From: Rhodospirillales bacterium
GTDB taxonomy: Bacteria; Pseudomonadota; Alphaproteobacteria; Rhodospirillales; Defluviicoccaceae
Length of the DNA stretch: 43,620 nucleotides
Assembly: GCA_016793875.1 (NCBI GenBank)
Contig: JAEULG010000116.1
Coordinates: 1-43,620, forward strand
Direction of reading: 5' to 3'
Shown here: positions 16,928 to 25,757 of the stretch, in pieces
Position numbering within the stretch: position 1 is the stretch's first letter
Layout: each line of letters starts with the position of its first letter
Notes under the pieces: generated by a model
What the model was told of the DNA's origin: nothing
The model's input: the letters and a program-made list of their open reading frames with translations, nothing else
Database searches by the model: none
Program-made: the position numbers and the translations under genes

Positions 16928-18259
16928 ATGGGACGAATGCGACGGCACTGGTGGATGGCCGCGCCTGCAGTTGTGCTGCTTCTTAGCGGCTGCGGCGTCT
17001 GGTTCGGCGAGGCGGACAAGGCGCCGTTGCCGGGTGAACGTGTTTCCGTCATGCAGGAACAGCCGGGACCAACCGCCGATCCACAAGCGCGCAGCGAGCC
17101 GATCGTGCTGCCGCCACCGCGGCTCAACCCCAACTGGTCGCAGGTCGGGGGCGATCCCACCAACGTCATGCAGTCACTGCAGGCCGGCACCGTCGGCCGG
17201 CCTCTCTGGCAGGCAGATATCGGTGCTGGTGTCGATTCGTCGCGGCCGGTGATGCCATCGCCGATCGTGGCCGATGGCCGAGTCTTCACCATGGACGCGG
17301 AAAACGTCGTCAGCGCCTTCGACGCACGCACCGGCAAGCGGCTATGGGAGAACGATCTGGCGCGGGGAGAAGAGGACGATGACGCCGCTCCCGGCGGCCT
17401 CGCCTGGGACGCTGGCCGCATCTTCGCGACCACCGGCTTCGGCAAGGTGTTCGCCCTTGATGCTTCTTCCGGCAAGCGGGTGTGGCGCCGCGCCTTCGGG
17501 ATGCCGATGCATATACCGCCCACCGCGAGTGACGGTCGGGTCTTCGTCGTCAATGTCGAGAACCAGCTGCGGGCGCTTTCCGCCGCCGACGGCAACGATC
17601 TGTGGCCGCCCTATCAGGCGTTGGCGGAGACCGCCCGGCTGCTGGGCGGTGCCAATCCGGCGGTGATCGGGCCGGTTGCGGTGGTACCGTTTTCCTCGGG
17701 CGAACTGGTCGCAGTGCGTACCGATACCGGCCGCTCACTATGGGCGGATTCGCTGGCGCCGGCCCGCCGTACCGACGAGTTGTCGTCGCTGGCGCAGATC
17801 AAGGCGCGGCCGGCGATCGATGGCGGCCGGGCCTTCGCCATCAGTGTCGGCGGCATCCTGGCAGCCTTTGATCTGCGTAGCGGCCAGCGGCTGTGGGATC
17901 GCGAGATCGGCGGTCAGCAGAGCCCCTGGATTGCCGGCCGGCAGATCTACCAGATCAGCAATTCCAGCGAGATCGTCTGTGTCTCGACGGACAGCGGGCG
18001 GATCCATTGGGTTACCCGCCTGCCATCGTTCAAGGACGAGAAGGAGCGGACCGGGCCGATCCTGTGGGCCGGCCCAGTGCTCGCCGGGGATCGGCTGTTG
18101 CTGGTTTCCACCGACGGTCGGCTGATGACGCTGTCGGCACGCGACGGCAGCGTCATCGATCGCCGGACGGCCGGCAGCGGTTTCAGCACCGGCCCGGTCA
18201 TAGCCGACGGCACCATCTATTTGCTCGACGACGACGGCGAGCTGTCTGCCTACCGCTGA
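16928..18259 (+). CDS. bamB: Outer-membrane assembly lipoprotein BamB
   Basis: BamB (443 aa) is the beta-propeller lipoprotein of the BAM complex, which inserts beta-barrel proteins into the outer membrane. The signal peptide ends in LLLSGC, with lipidated Cys22. The mature protein has repeated PQQ-propeller blades such as VFTMDAENVVSAFDARTGKR and KVFALDASSGKRVWRR, and the last blade reads TIYLLDDDGELSAY. It is about 50 residues longer than in Escherichia coli because of a Pro-rich stretch after the lipid site. The gene sits 47 nt after the YfgM-like gene and 7 nt before der, a conserved group. Confidence 0.93.
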   Translation: MGRMRRHWWMAAPAVVLLLSGCGVWFGEADKAPLPGERVSVMQEQPGPTADPQARSEPIVLPPPRLNPNWSQVGGDPTNVMQSLQAGTVGRPLWQADIGAGVDSSRPVMPSPIVADGRVFTMDAENVVSAFDARTGKRLWENDLARGEEDDDAAPGGLAWDAGRIFATTGFGKVFALDASSGKRVWRRAFGMPMHIPPTASDGRVFVVNVENQLRALSAADGNDLWPPYQALAETARLLGGANPAVIGPVAVVPFSSGELVAVRTDTGRSLWADSLAPARRTDELSSLAQIKARPAIDGGRAFAISVGGILAAFDLRSGQRLWDREIGGQQSPWIAGRQIYQISNSSEIVCVSTDSGRIHWVTRLPSFKDEKERTGPILWAGPVLAGDRLLLVSTDGRLMTLSARDGSVIDRRTAGSGFSTGPVIADGTIYLLDDDGELSAYR

Positions 18260-18266
18260 GGCGGCA

Positions 18267-19694
18267 ATGGCGCGTCCGGCTGGCCGGCAGGGTGGTGGTA
18301 ACGAGGCACGAGGTCCGGTGCTGGCCATCGTCGGCCGCCCCAACGTCGGCAAATCGACGCTGTTCAACCGGCTGGTGGGGGGCCGGCGAGCGATCGTCGA
18401 CGATACCCCGGGCGTGACGCGCGACCGCCGGGAAGGCCTCGCCCGGCTCGGTGACCTTTCCTTCCGGGTGGTCGATACGGCCGGCTTCGAGGATGCCCGC
18501 GGCGATATGCTGGCGGCGCGGGTGCAGCGGCAAACGGCAGCAGCGGTGGAGGAGGCCGACGCCGTGCTGTTCGTCTTCGATGTCCGTGCCGGGGTGATGC
18601 CGCTCGACCGGACGTTCGCCGCGATGCTGCGGCGTAGCGGCCGGCCGGTGATCGTCCTCGCCAACAAATGCGAGGGCCGGGCCGCGGAGGCCGGCGTTGC
18701 CGAGGCATTCGAGCTGGGGCTCGGGCCGGCGATCCCGATCTCGGCCGAACACGGGGACGGCCTGGCGCTGCTGTACGACGCGGTGCAACCGCTATCGGAT
18801 GCGGCGGTCGCGGCCGATGCGGCGGCGGGAGACGAAGAGGCGGCTGCGGAGGCGGCCGAAGCGGTAGCGTCGGATGCGGCGGCGATGCCGGTACAGCTGG
18901 CCGTGGTTGGCCGGCCCAACGTCGGCAAGTCGACGCTGATCAACCGCCTGATCGGGCGCGATCGCCTGGTCACCGGCCCGGAAGCCGGGATCACCCGCGA
19001 TGCCATCGCCATCGACTGGAGCGGGGACGTCGGCAGGTTCCGGTTGTTCGATACCGCCGGCCTGCGGCGCCGCGCCCGCGTGGACGATCGCCTGGAACAG
19101 CTTGCCGGGGCCGATACCGTTCGTGCCATCCGCTATGCTCAGGTGGTGCTGATCGTCATCGATGGCACCGCCGGGCTGGAGCGGCAGGATCTGGTCATCG
19201 CGGACCTGGTCATCACCGAGGGGCGGGCGCCGCTGATCATCGTCAACAAGAGCGATCTGATCGAGGATCGCGCCGCCGCCGCCGCCATGCTCGCCCGCCG
19301 GCTGGAGGAATCGCTGCCGCAAGTGCGGGGAACCCGGCCACTCTGGCTGTCCGGATTGACCGGCGACGGCGTAGACGCGCTGCTGCCGGCGGTGCTCGAT
19401 CTGCACCGGCGGTGGAGCCGCCGGCTGCCGACGCCGCAGCTCAACCGCTGGCTGGCGGCGGCGGTGGGGCGGACGCCGCCGCCCGCAGCGCACGGACGGC
19501 CGGTGCGCCTGCGCTACGTTGCGCAGACGCACACGCGTCCGCCGACCTTCGTGCTGTTTGCGAACCGCCCGGACGCGGTCGCGGAATCCTACCTGCGCTA
19601 CCTTGGCAACGCTCTGCGCGATGACTTCGGCCTCGGCGGGGTGCCGTTGCGGCTGAGCGTACGCCGGACCCGCAATCCCTATGGCACCGGCTGA
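18267..19694 (+). CDS. der: GTPase Der (EngA)
   Basis: Der (475 aa) has two tandem GTPase domains and a C-terminal KH-like domain and is needed for 50S ribosomal subunit maturation. Two P-loops read IVGRPNVGKSTLFNRL and VVGRPNVGKSTLINRL, and their GTPase motifs include DTAGF and DTAGL; NKSD serves the second domain, while the first has NKCE where NKxD is usual. An acidic Ala/Asp/Glu-rich linker at about residues 174-206 joins the domains. The C-terminal K/R-N-P-Y is present as RTRNPYGTG. Its last 16 bases overlap the proposed end of the minus-strand polymerase gene. Confidence 0.95.
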   Translation: MARPAGRQGGGNEARGPVLAIVGRPNVGKSTLFNRLVGGRRAIVDDTPGVTRDRREGLARLGDLSFRVVDTAGFEDARGDMLAARVQRQTAAAVEEADAVLFVFDVRAGVMPLDRTFAAMLRRSGRPVIVLANKCEGRAAEAGVAEAFELGLGPAIPISAEHGDGLALLYDAVQPLSDAAVAADAAAGDEEAAAEAAEAVASDAAAMPVQLAVVGRPNVGKSTLINRLIGRDRLVTGPEAGITRDAIAIDWSGDVGRFRLFDTAGLRRRARVDDRLEQLAGADTVRAIRYAQVVLIVIDGTAGLERQDLVIADLVITEGRAPLIIVNKSDLIEDRAAAAAMLARRLEESLPQVRGTRPLWLSGLTGDGVDALLPAVLDLHRRWSRRLPTPQLNRWLAAAVGRTPPPAAHGRPVRLRYVAQTHTRPPTFVLFANRPDAVAESYLRYLGNALRDDFGLGGVPLRLSVRRTRNPYGTG

Positions 19695-21155
19695 AGGCTG
19701 GCGCCGGCGACCCCCCGGGTCTCGCCGCGGACCGCCTCCTGGATCAGGGCGGGGCGCGGCCGCGGTCGCGACGGCGGTCCTCCGCCGTGCACCGGCCTGC
19801 TGGCTCAGCCAGCCGCCGACGACCCGCGACATGCCGACCATCGCGCCCAACAGGAACCACTGCTGGCCGATAAAGAAAGAGAAGGTGGCAATCGCGTCGA
19901 GCACGAAGATCAGGACGAAGGCGGCAAGGAAGCCGAACGTGAGGGCGCGCAACTCCCGGGCCTGCACGGCGGCGTCAGCCGGCAGCGGATACTGGCGCCG
20001 GTAGCTCGCCAGCATCCGCAGCGTCGTCATCGGTCGGGCGAGGCCGGTAAGCAGGTACAGGGCAAAGAGGGTGAAGCCGACGACGCCGACGCTCGACAGC
20101 ATCTTGAAGACGAAGTCGTGCACCGTCGCGACCGCCCCCCCGGCGTACCATCCCCAGCCGTGACCGAAGAAGGGCGCCGACGTAAAGGCGTAGTAGCCTT
20201 GCGCCATCGACCACAGCCGGTAGTCGAAGGAGCCGCTTTCGGACTTGTTGACGGTGACCGACAGCACCGCCTGCAGGACCGGCGGAAAGCTGAGCATGAT
20301 GACGGCAGCGGCCGTACCGATGACCGCCATCAGCGGCAGCAGCCTGCGGGCATAGAGGACGACCGCGGCCATGCCGGTGAGCACGAGGCCCAGGTAGCCG
20401 ATCGTCGAGGTGCTCAGCAGCACAGCGGTAGCGAAGAGAGCGAAGCAACCCTTGAGCAGCCGCTTCGGACCGACCCCCTCGCCCAGCAGCACAACGATAA
20501 ACAGCAGCGCGGGACAGAGGAAACGGGCGAAGTAGGACGGCTCCAGCGTCACCGAACTCATACGATAGACGGTAAAATTGATATTTTTCAAGATTTCGTC
20601 AACATTTACGCCTTTGCTGATGCTGTTGTTGAAAATTGCGTCTGGGAAGTGGATGCCGGTATTTAGACAAAACCATTGCAAAATGCCCCAGGACGCAACG
20701 AATACGCCGCTTGCAATATAGGCGGCGGCAAGTCGTCGTGCCGTTTCTGGTGAGTCGAGGCTGTGTGCCAGCGCCCACGTGACCAGCATGCCCATCACCA
20801 GGATTGCCGTCTGCAGTAGCACGGTGGCGCTGATGCCCCGCCCGGCGGCCGCGGCGAATAGCCAAGCCAGCAGGAACACGATGAACGTCGCCATCCAGAA
20901 GAAGGGGCAGGCGAGGTCGAGGTCGGCCTCGTTGACTCCCTGCTTCAGCCAAGCGAGGCCGGCCGCGGCAATCAACAGCCCTCCAAACAAATGATAAGGT
21001 GTAATACTGAAAGTCAAAGCCGATATATTGGCAATAGCCGTTGCTGAAAACGGGACAAAGAAGGTAAAAAATATCAGAACGGGCTTCCGCATCAGCCGCG
21101 CCGAGACCAGGGCTATAGCGATGATGGCGCCGCCCGTCCATGTGATCATCGCCAT
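19679..21155 (-). CDS. O-antigen ligase / polysaccharide polymerase-like membrane protein, apparently frameshifted at its end
   Basis: The product has about ten to twelve hydrophobic segments, a TLEPSYFARF motif near residue 203 and FFGHGWGWY in the later part, typical of Wzy/WaaL-type (O-antigen ligase domain) proteins that polymerise or ligate surface sugars in the inner membrane. Start: ATG 21155, with a weaker alternative at 21149. In the frame as given there is no stop until 18792, 900 nt into der antisense. Removing one base from the CCCC run (plus-strand GGGG 19751-19754) gives the tail PALIQEAVRGETRGVAGASL and a TAG at 19679, for 491 aa. I take this as the original end. The N-terminal half contains AT-rich patches near 20560-20700 and 21000-21090, unlike its neighbours, suggesting transfer. 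Confidence 0.75.
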
Positions 21156-21776
21156 ACCTGCTCAAACGATGAAAATGACGGGCTTCTCGCTGCTGTTTTG
21201 GTCTTCTGTTGGTGTGAAACAGACATCGTCGTGGGCCAGATGGCTTGTCTGGTATGTACGACGTTTACCCAGTTGGATGTATTTTGGGATAAGATCCCCG
21301 CATAAGGCCACATGACCTGCTGAATCCCCACTGAATACTTCTGCTACACCCCCTCCACGGACGGGATCATTAGCAAATCACCTGATGTAAGTCAACCAGG
21401 ACGGGAATATTACGTCTGAGTTAATCAACCATACGGATTGCCGCGATCGGGGATATTTCCCGCGCGACTGCAGCATCGAGCTGGCCTCCGGCACCGCTCC
21501 AATGGAAAAGCGCGGGGCAAGGGTCGTGCGGACGGGGGTGTGGAGGGCCTTCCGGGGTCAAATTCAGTGGGTTAACGCGAATGCGAAGCAGAAGCATCCG
21601 CTGGTCCTGTTTCTCTTGAAAGGCCCGGCGGAATGCTTATTGTACAAGCTCGAATTCGCGCGTAAGCGGGACAGACTTCTAAAAAACAGTTGCACCTCGA
21701 CCCGGAAGCCGTCTGCCGTGAAATTCGGTAGCGAGGGGCGGGGGCGACGGCCATTCAACCAGTGCGAGGGACTGAA
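21156..21776. other. Intergenic region between divergent polymerase and pckG genes
   Basis: No credible gene is seen in this stretch of about 620 bases. Its left part is poorer in GC than the window average. On the minus strand TTGACT (21390-21395) could be a -35 box for the polymerase gene, but no good -10 follows. On the plus strand a possible pckG promoter lies at 21616-21643, overlapped by the 8-bp palindrome TTGTACAA. No RNA gene was recognised. Confidence 0.5.
21616..21643 (+). promoter_or_regulatory. Candidate promoter with palindrome upstream of pckG
   Basis: TTGAAA (21616-21621) and TATTGT (21638-21643) are separated by 16 nt. The second box overlaps the palindrome TTGTACAA, itself flanked by GCTT and AAGC, as an operator over a -10 region would be. 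Boxes match the consensus only in part, and the start codon is about 130 nt further on. Confidence 0.25.
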
Positions 21777-23615
21777 ATGACTTCGACCGGACGCGACCGT
21801 ACGAAAAATTCAAAATTGTTGGCCTGGGTGGACGAATGGGTCGCCCTGTGCAAGCCGGACAAGGTGCACTGGTGCGACGGCTCCCAGGAAGAGTACGACG
21901 CGCTGTGCGAAGAGATGGTGCAGAGCGGCACCTTCATCCGGCTGAACCCGGAAAAGCGGCCGAACAGCTACCTTGCCCGGTCGCACCCCTCGGACGTCGC
22001 CCGCGTCGAGGACCGCACCTACATCTGCTCGAAGACGAAGGAAGAGGCAGGGCCGACCAACAACTGGGAAGACGCGGAGAAGATGAAGGGCATCCTCCGC
22101 GGCCAGTTCGACGGCTGTATGCGCGGCAGGACCCTTTATGTCATCCCCTTCAGCATGGGCCCGCTCGGCTCGCCGATCGCCAAGATAGGTGTGCAGATCA
22201 GCGACAGCGCCTACGTCGCCACCAACATGCGGATCATGACCCGCATGGGACAAGCCGTCCTCGACATTCTCGCCGACGATGATTTCATCCCGTGCGTGCA
22301 CTCCATCGGCGCGCCGCTGGAGCCGGGCCAGAAAGACGTGCCGTGGCCGTGCGAGCCGGATATCTCCCGCAAGTACATCTGCCACTTCCCCGAGACCCGC
22401 GAGATCTGGTCCTACGGCTCCGGCTACGGCGGCAATGCCCTGCTCGGCAAGAAGTGCCTCGCCCTGCGCATCGCCTCGACGATGGCGCGCGACGAGGGCT
22501 GGCTCGCCGAGCATATGCTGATCCTCGGCCTGGAATCGCCGCAAGGGGAGAAGACCTACGTCACCGCGGCGTTCCCGTCGGCGTGCGGTAAGACCAACCT
22601 TGCCATGATCCTGCCGCCGGACGGCTTCGAAGGCTGGAAGGCGTACACCGTCGGTGACGACATCGCCTGGATCAAGCCGGGACCGGACGGCACGCTGCGC
22701 GCCATCAACCCCGAGTACGGCTTCTTCGGCGTCGCCCCGGGCACGTCCTACGACTCCAACCCGATGGCGATGGAGACGATGAAGCCCGGCAACTGCATCT
22801 TCACCAACGTCGTGCTGACCGACGACGGCGACGTGTGGTGGGAAGGCATGGGCCCGGCGCCGAAGCACGGCATCGACTGGAAGGGCAACGACTGGACGCC
22901 GGAATCCGGCACGCCGGGCGCCCATCCCAACGCCCGCTTTACCGCGCCGGCCGGGCAGTGCCCGACTATCGATCCGGCATGGGAAGATCCGGCGGGTGTG
23001 CCGGTGTCGGCCTTCCTGTTCGGCGGCCGCCTGTCGAAGACCTTCCCTCTGGTCTACGAGGCGCGCGACTGGAATCACGGCGTGTTCATGGCGGCGACCA
23101 TGGGCTCCGAGGCGACAGCGGCGGCCATCGGCCAAGCGGCCATCCGCCGCGATCCGTTCGCCATGCTGCCGTTCATCGGCTATAACATGGCGGACTATTG
23201 GGGCCACTGGATCAAGTTCGGCCAGCGCACCGACATCAAGCTGCCCAACATCTTCCGCGTGAACTGGTTCCGCAAGGATGAAAACGGCAAGTTCATTTGG
23301 CCCGGCTACGGCCAGAACATGCGCGTGCTCAAGTGGATCGTTGACCGCGTGCGCGGCCGCGCCGGTGCCGTCGAGAGCCCGTTTGGGATGATGCCGACCT
23401 ACGAGGACATCACTTGGGCTGGTCTCGACTTCTCCAAGGACAAGTACCTGAAGATCATGAACATCAGCCGCGAAGGCGCGATGGCCGAGGCGGAGGAGAT
23501 CAAGTCCTATTTCGCCACCTTCGGCAGCCACCTGCCGGCAGAGCTGGAAGCGCAGCGCAAGGCTCTGGCAGAGCGCGCCGGCAAGGCCCCGCAGACGTGG
23601 AGCATGGCCGGCTGA
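21777..23615 (+). CDS. pckG: Phosphoenolpyruvate carboxykinase (GTP)
   Basis: PEPCK (612 aa) interconverts oxaloacetate and phosphoenolpyruvate with GTP/GDP, the first committed step of gluconeogenesis. The P-loop [12 protein letters not shown] at about 266-277 with the hyper-reactive Cys270 is diagnostic for the GTP form, as are [18 protein letters not shown] and [16 protein letters not shown] segments; the length also fits, whereas ATP-type enzymes have about 530-540 residues. The start is ATG 21777 behind GAGGG; a GTG at 21762 is in frame but less good. It is a single-gene unit with its own terminator. GTP-PEPCK is uncommon in alphaproteobacteria, most of which use the ATP form. Confidence 0.96.
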   Translation: MTSTGRDRTKNSKLLAWVDEWVALCKPDKVHWCDGSQEEYDALCEEMVQSGTFIRLNPEKRPNSYLARSHPSDVARVEDRTYICSKTKEEAGPTNNWEDAEKMKGILRGQFDGCMRGRTLYVIPFSMGPLGSPIAKIGVQISDSAYVATNMRIMTRMGQAVLDILADDDFIPCVHSIGAPLEPGQKDVPWPCEPDISRKYICHFPETREIWSYGSGYGGNALLGKKCLALRIASTMARDEGWLAEHMLILGLESPQGEKTYVTAAFPSACGKTNLAMILPPDGFEGWKAYTVGDDIAWIKPGPDGTLRAINPEYGFFGVAPGTSYDSNPMAMETMKPGNCIFTNVVLTDDGDVWWEGMGPAPKHGIDWKGNDWTPESGTPGAHPNARFTAPAGQCPTIDPAWEDPAGVPVSAFLFGGRLSKTFPLVYEARDWNHGVFMAATMGSEATAAAIGQAAIRRDPFAMLPFIGYNMADYWGHWIKFGQRTDIKLPNIFRVNWFRKDENGKFIWPGYGQNMRVLKWIVDRVRGRAGAVESPFGMMPTYEDITWAGLDFSKDKYLKIMNISREGAMAEAEEIKSYFATFGSHLPAELEAQRKALAERAGKAPQTWSMAG

Positions 23616-23643
23616 CATCGTTCGCCGATACGTAGCGTCCGCG

Positions 23644-23676
23644 AAGGGCCGGCCCCAAAAGGGCCGGCCCTTTTTT
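23644..23676 (+). terminator. Intrinsic terminator of pckG
   Basis: Two GGGCCGGCCC arms (23646-23655 and 23661-23670) form a perfect 10-bp stem with a 5-nt loop and are followed by six T residues. It starts about 30 nt after the pckG stop: a textbook rho-independent terminator. Confidence 0.93.
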
Positions 23677-23945
23677 ATGCATTCGGCTCGCGCCTGGGCT
23701 CAGGAGCGATCGCAGAACGGCGCTGAGATCGTGATCATGGGCGCACGGCGATTGCCCGGCCCCGGGCAAGGGCTTGAGATCGCACGACGGCGGCCGCGGA
23801 CCGCCGGCGGCGATTGGGTCAGACAGCCGAGGACTGGACGGGCGGCGGTGCTGATGCCATAGTGACGCGCTTTCACCACTCTGGCGTGCCGCATTGGGCA
23901 GGCGCGCCGGCTCCCCGGTTTCATCAGATCGGCTGACGAGCGACA
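23677..23945. other. Non-coding gap before the NDUFA12 operon
   Basis: No gene is supported here. TTGCCCGG-CC-CCGGGCAA (23752-23769) is a near-perfect palindrome that could be an operator or hairpin. The promoter of the following operon should lie in this gap, but no clear -35/-10 pair is visible. Confidence 0.35.
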
Positions 23946-24311
23946 ATGGCGACGATCGGAACGCTCCTATACACATGGCTGTGCGGTGAACGGGTCGGGG
24001 ACGACTCGTTCGGCAACACCTACTACCGGTCGCGCGGCGGCCGGCAGAAGCGTTACGGCCGCGAGAAGCGCTGGGTCGTCTTCAAGGGAATCGACGAAGC
24101 TAGTAAGGTGCCGCCGGAATGGCACGCTTGGCTGCACCACATCAGTCCGGCGCCGCTGACCGAGCGGGCGAAGAAAGCCCGGCCGTGGCAAAAGCCGCAC
24201 TTGCCGAACCTCACCGGGACGCAATACGCGTACCGTCCGCCGGGACACCAGCTCCTTGGCGGCCACCGCCAGCGAGCGCCAGGTGACTACGAGCCGTGGA
24301 CGCCGGATTGA
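23946..24311 (+). CDS. NADH:ubiquinone oxidoreductase subunit NDUFA12-like
   Basis: A 121-residue homologue of the complex I accessory subunit NDUFA12 (B17.2), found in mitochondria and alphaproteobacteria. The family core is clear: L-C-G-E-R-V-G-D-D-S-F-G-N-T-Y-Y, then GREKRWVVFKG, VPPEWHAWLHH and the C-terminal W-x-K-P-H-x-P-N-L-T-G-T-x-x-A-Y. It should sit on the matrix-facing (cytoplasmic) arm of complex I near the quinone module. The start is ATG 23946. The end overlaps the first MlaD gene, so they are coupled. The subunit supports the taxonomic reading of the window. Confidence 0.95.
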   Translation: MATIGTLLYTWLCGERVGDDSFGNTYYRSRGGRQKRYGREKRWVVFKGIDEASKVPPEWHAWLHHISPAPLTERAKKARPWQKPHLPNLTGTQYAYRPPGHQLLGGHRQRAPGDYEPWTPD

Positions 24312-24838
24312 GTCCAGCGGGCGGCGTGGCGGATGAAAGCCGGCTGACTCGCGAGGAACTTCGCAGTTTCCTGGTGGGCTTGGTCACCGTCGCGGCGGTC
24401 GGGTCGATGCTGTTGTTCTCCTATGTCGGCACACGGATGCGTCACGCCTCCGCCGCTGACAGCACGCGCCTTTATGCCGCATTCAATCGTGTTGATGGCC
24501 TTGCCGTCGGCGACGAGGTGCAGGTTGCCGGCGTGCCGGTGGGCCGGGTCGCGGCGATGACGCTGGAGCCGAACCACCGGGCGCGGTTGACCTTGCTGGT
24601 GGACGACGACGTGCTGCTGCCGACCGATACGTCGGCGGCGATCCACACCGATGGCCTGTTCGGCCGCAAGTTCGTGGTGCTGCAGCCCGGCGGTGACGAA
24701 GCCATGCTGAAGGCGGACGACGTCATCACCTTCACCCAGGATGCGCTGGTCGTGAGCGAGTTGCTGGACCTGATCATTGCCGAGGGGCGGGCACAGCGGT
24801 CCTCTCCGCAGCCGCAGACGGATCCGACGATGCCATGA
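24296..24838 (+). CDS. MlaD/MCE-family protein, first of a tandem pair
   Basis: A 180-residue membrane-anchored protein with one transmembrane segment (about 25-45) followed by a single MCE domain: R-V-D-G-L-A-V-G-D-E-V-Q-V-A-G-V-P-V-G-R-V and T-D-G-L-F-G-R-K-F-V-V-L-Q-P-G-G. MlaD forms hexameric rings that carry phospholipids between inner and outer membranes. GTG 24296 is the longest start; TTG 24308 (overlapping the previous stop) and GTG 24326 are alternatives. Its stop overlaps the next start as ATGA. No MlaE/MlaF/MlaB genes are nearby, so the transporter partners must be elsewhere. Confidence 0.87.
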   Translation: MDAGLSPAGGVADESRLTREELRSFLVGLVTVAAVGSMLLFSYVGTRMRHASAADSTRLYAAFNRVDGLAVGDEVQVAGVPVGRVAAMTLEPNHRARLTLLVDDDVLLPTDTSAAIHTDGLFGRKFVVLQPGGDEAMLKADDVITFTQDALVVSELLDLIIAEGRAQRSSPQPQTDPTMP

Positions 24839-25299
24839 GGCGGAATCTCATCGAGACGGTGATGGGCGCTGTCGTCCTGCTGGTGGCCGGGCTGTTCCTG
24901 TGGCTGGCCTATACCACCGCCCATCTCGGAACCCCGCCCGGCTACACGGTAACCGCCACCTTCGGCCAGGCGGGCGGCATCGCGATCGGCGGCGACGTGC
25001 GCATCAGCGGCATCAAGGTCGGCTCCGTGACCGGCCGCGACCTCGATACCAAGAATTTCGAGGCGGTGGTGACGATGAGCATCGATCGTGGCATCTCACT
25101 GCCGGAAGACACCATTGCATCGATTGCCAGCGAGGGGCCGCTGGGAGGCCGCTATGTCCGGCTGGAGCCGGGCGGCGCCGCCGCCACAATCCCTCCGGGG
25201 GGCCACATCCGCGAGACGCGCGGCTTCCGCTCGCTGGAGGATCAGGTGGGCGAGATCATCTTTCTTGCCACCGGCAAGCGCGACGAGCCGGCGCAATGA
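24835..25299 (+). CDS. mlaD: MlaD/MCE-family protein, second of the pair
   Basis: A 154-residue MlaD: R-R-N-L-I-E-T-V-M-G-A-V-V-L at the start, one transmembrane helix (about 8-28), then the MCE domain with G-G-I-A-I-G-G-D-V-R-I-S-G-I-K-V-G-S-V and S-E-G-P-L-G-G-R-Y-V-R-L-E-P-G-G. This is the canonical alphaproteobacterial MlaD length and opening, so it is the more likely orthologue of the pair. The ending RSLEDQVGEIIFLATG is the usual helical tip. It is coupled by ATGA overlaps to both neighbours. Confidence 0.92.
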   Translation: MRRNLIETVMGAVVLLVAGLFLWLAYTTAHLGTPPGYTVTATFGQAGGIAIGGDVRISGIKVGSVTGRDLDTKNFEAVVTMSIDRGISLPEDTIASIASEGPLGGRYVRLEPGGAAATIPPGGHIRETRGFRSLEDQVGEIIFLATGKRDEPAQ

Positions 25300-25757
25300 G
25301 GCTGGCGTGGCCGAGCAGCCCGAAGCGCCCGGCGGCGACCGGGCGATGCCGCCTGCTGGCGCTCGCCCTGCCGGTGGTGGCGCTGCCGGCCCTGGTCAGG
25401 GCCGATACCTATCCGTTCGCAGTGCTGCGGACGCTGGATAAAGTGACGGCGCGCGTCTCGACCGTCTATGCGCCGGTCGGCGGCACCATCCACTTCGGTT
25501 CCCTCGCTGTGACCATCGACGTCTGCGACAAGCGACCGCCGGAGGAGCCACCGGAATCGGCGGCGTTCGTGCAGATCGTCGAAAATCGCGCCGGGCAGGA
25601 GCCCATGGACGTGTTTCGGGGCTGGATGTTCGCCTCCAGCCCCGGCCTGTCGCCGCTGCAGCACCCAGTCTACGACTTGTGGGTGCTCGACTGCGTCGCC
25701 AGCGCTCCCAATTCTCCCAATGCCCCCGCCAGCACATCCGAGGGTGGATCGCCGTAG
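25296..25757 (+). CDS. DUF2155 domain protein
   Basis: The 153-residue product starts at ATG 25296, overlapping the mlaD stop as ATGA. An N-terminal signal-like segment (LLALALPVVALPALVRA) is followed by the DUF2155 core: AVLRTLDKVTARVSTVYAPV, then VCDKRPPEEPPESAAFVQI and a W-M-F-A-S-S-P-G-L-S-P-L-Q-H-P-V-Y-D-L-W-V-L-D-C ending. The protein should be periplasmic; the family has no established function but is a regular neighbour of NDUFA12 and aat in alphaproteobacteria. Its last 88 bases overlap the 3' end of convergent aat. Confidence 0.9.
   Translation: MRLAWPSSPKRPAATGRCRLLALALPVVALPALVRADTYPFAVLRTLDKVTARVSTVYAPVGGTIHFGSLAVTIDVCDKRPPEEPPESAAFVQIVENRAGQEPMDVFRGWMFASSPGLSPLQHPVYDLWVLDCVASAPNSPNAPASTSEGGSP

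Noticed and set aside
18792..19678. C-terminal extension of about 300 residues on the polymerase-like protein, antisense to der
   Set aside because: The sequence loses membrane character at about 19750 and becomes Pro/Arg/Gln-rich; a one-base change restores a natural stop at 19679.
21810..23618. 602-codon minus-strand open frame opposite pckG
   Set aside because: Antisense shadow of a clear GTP-PEPCK; no recognisable domain and no ribosome site of its own.
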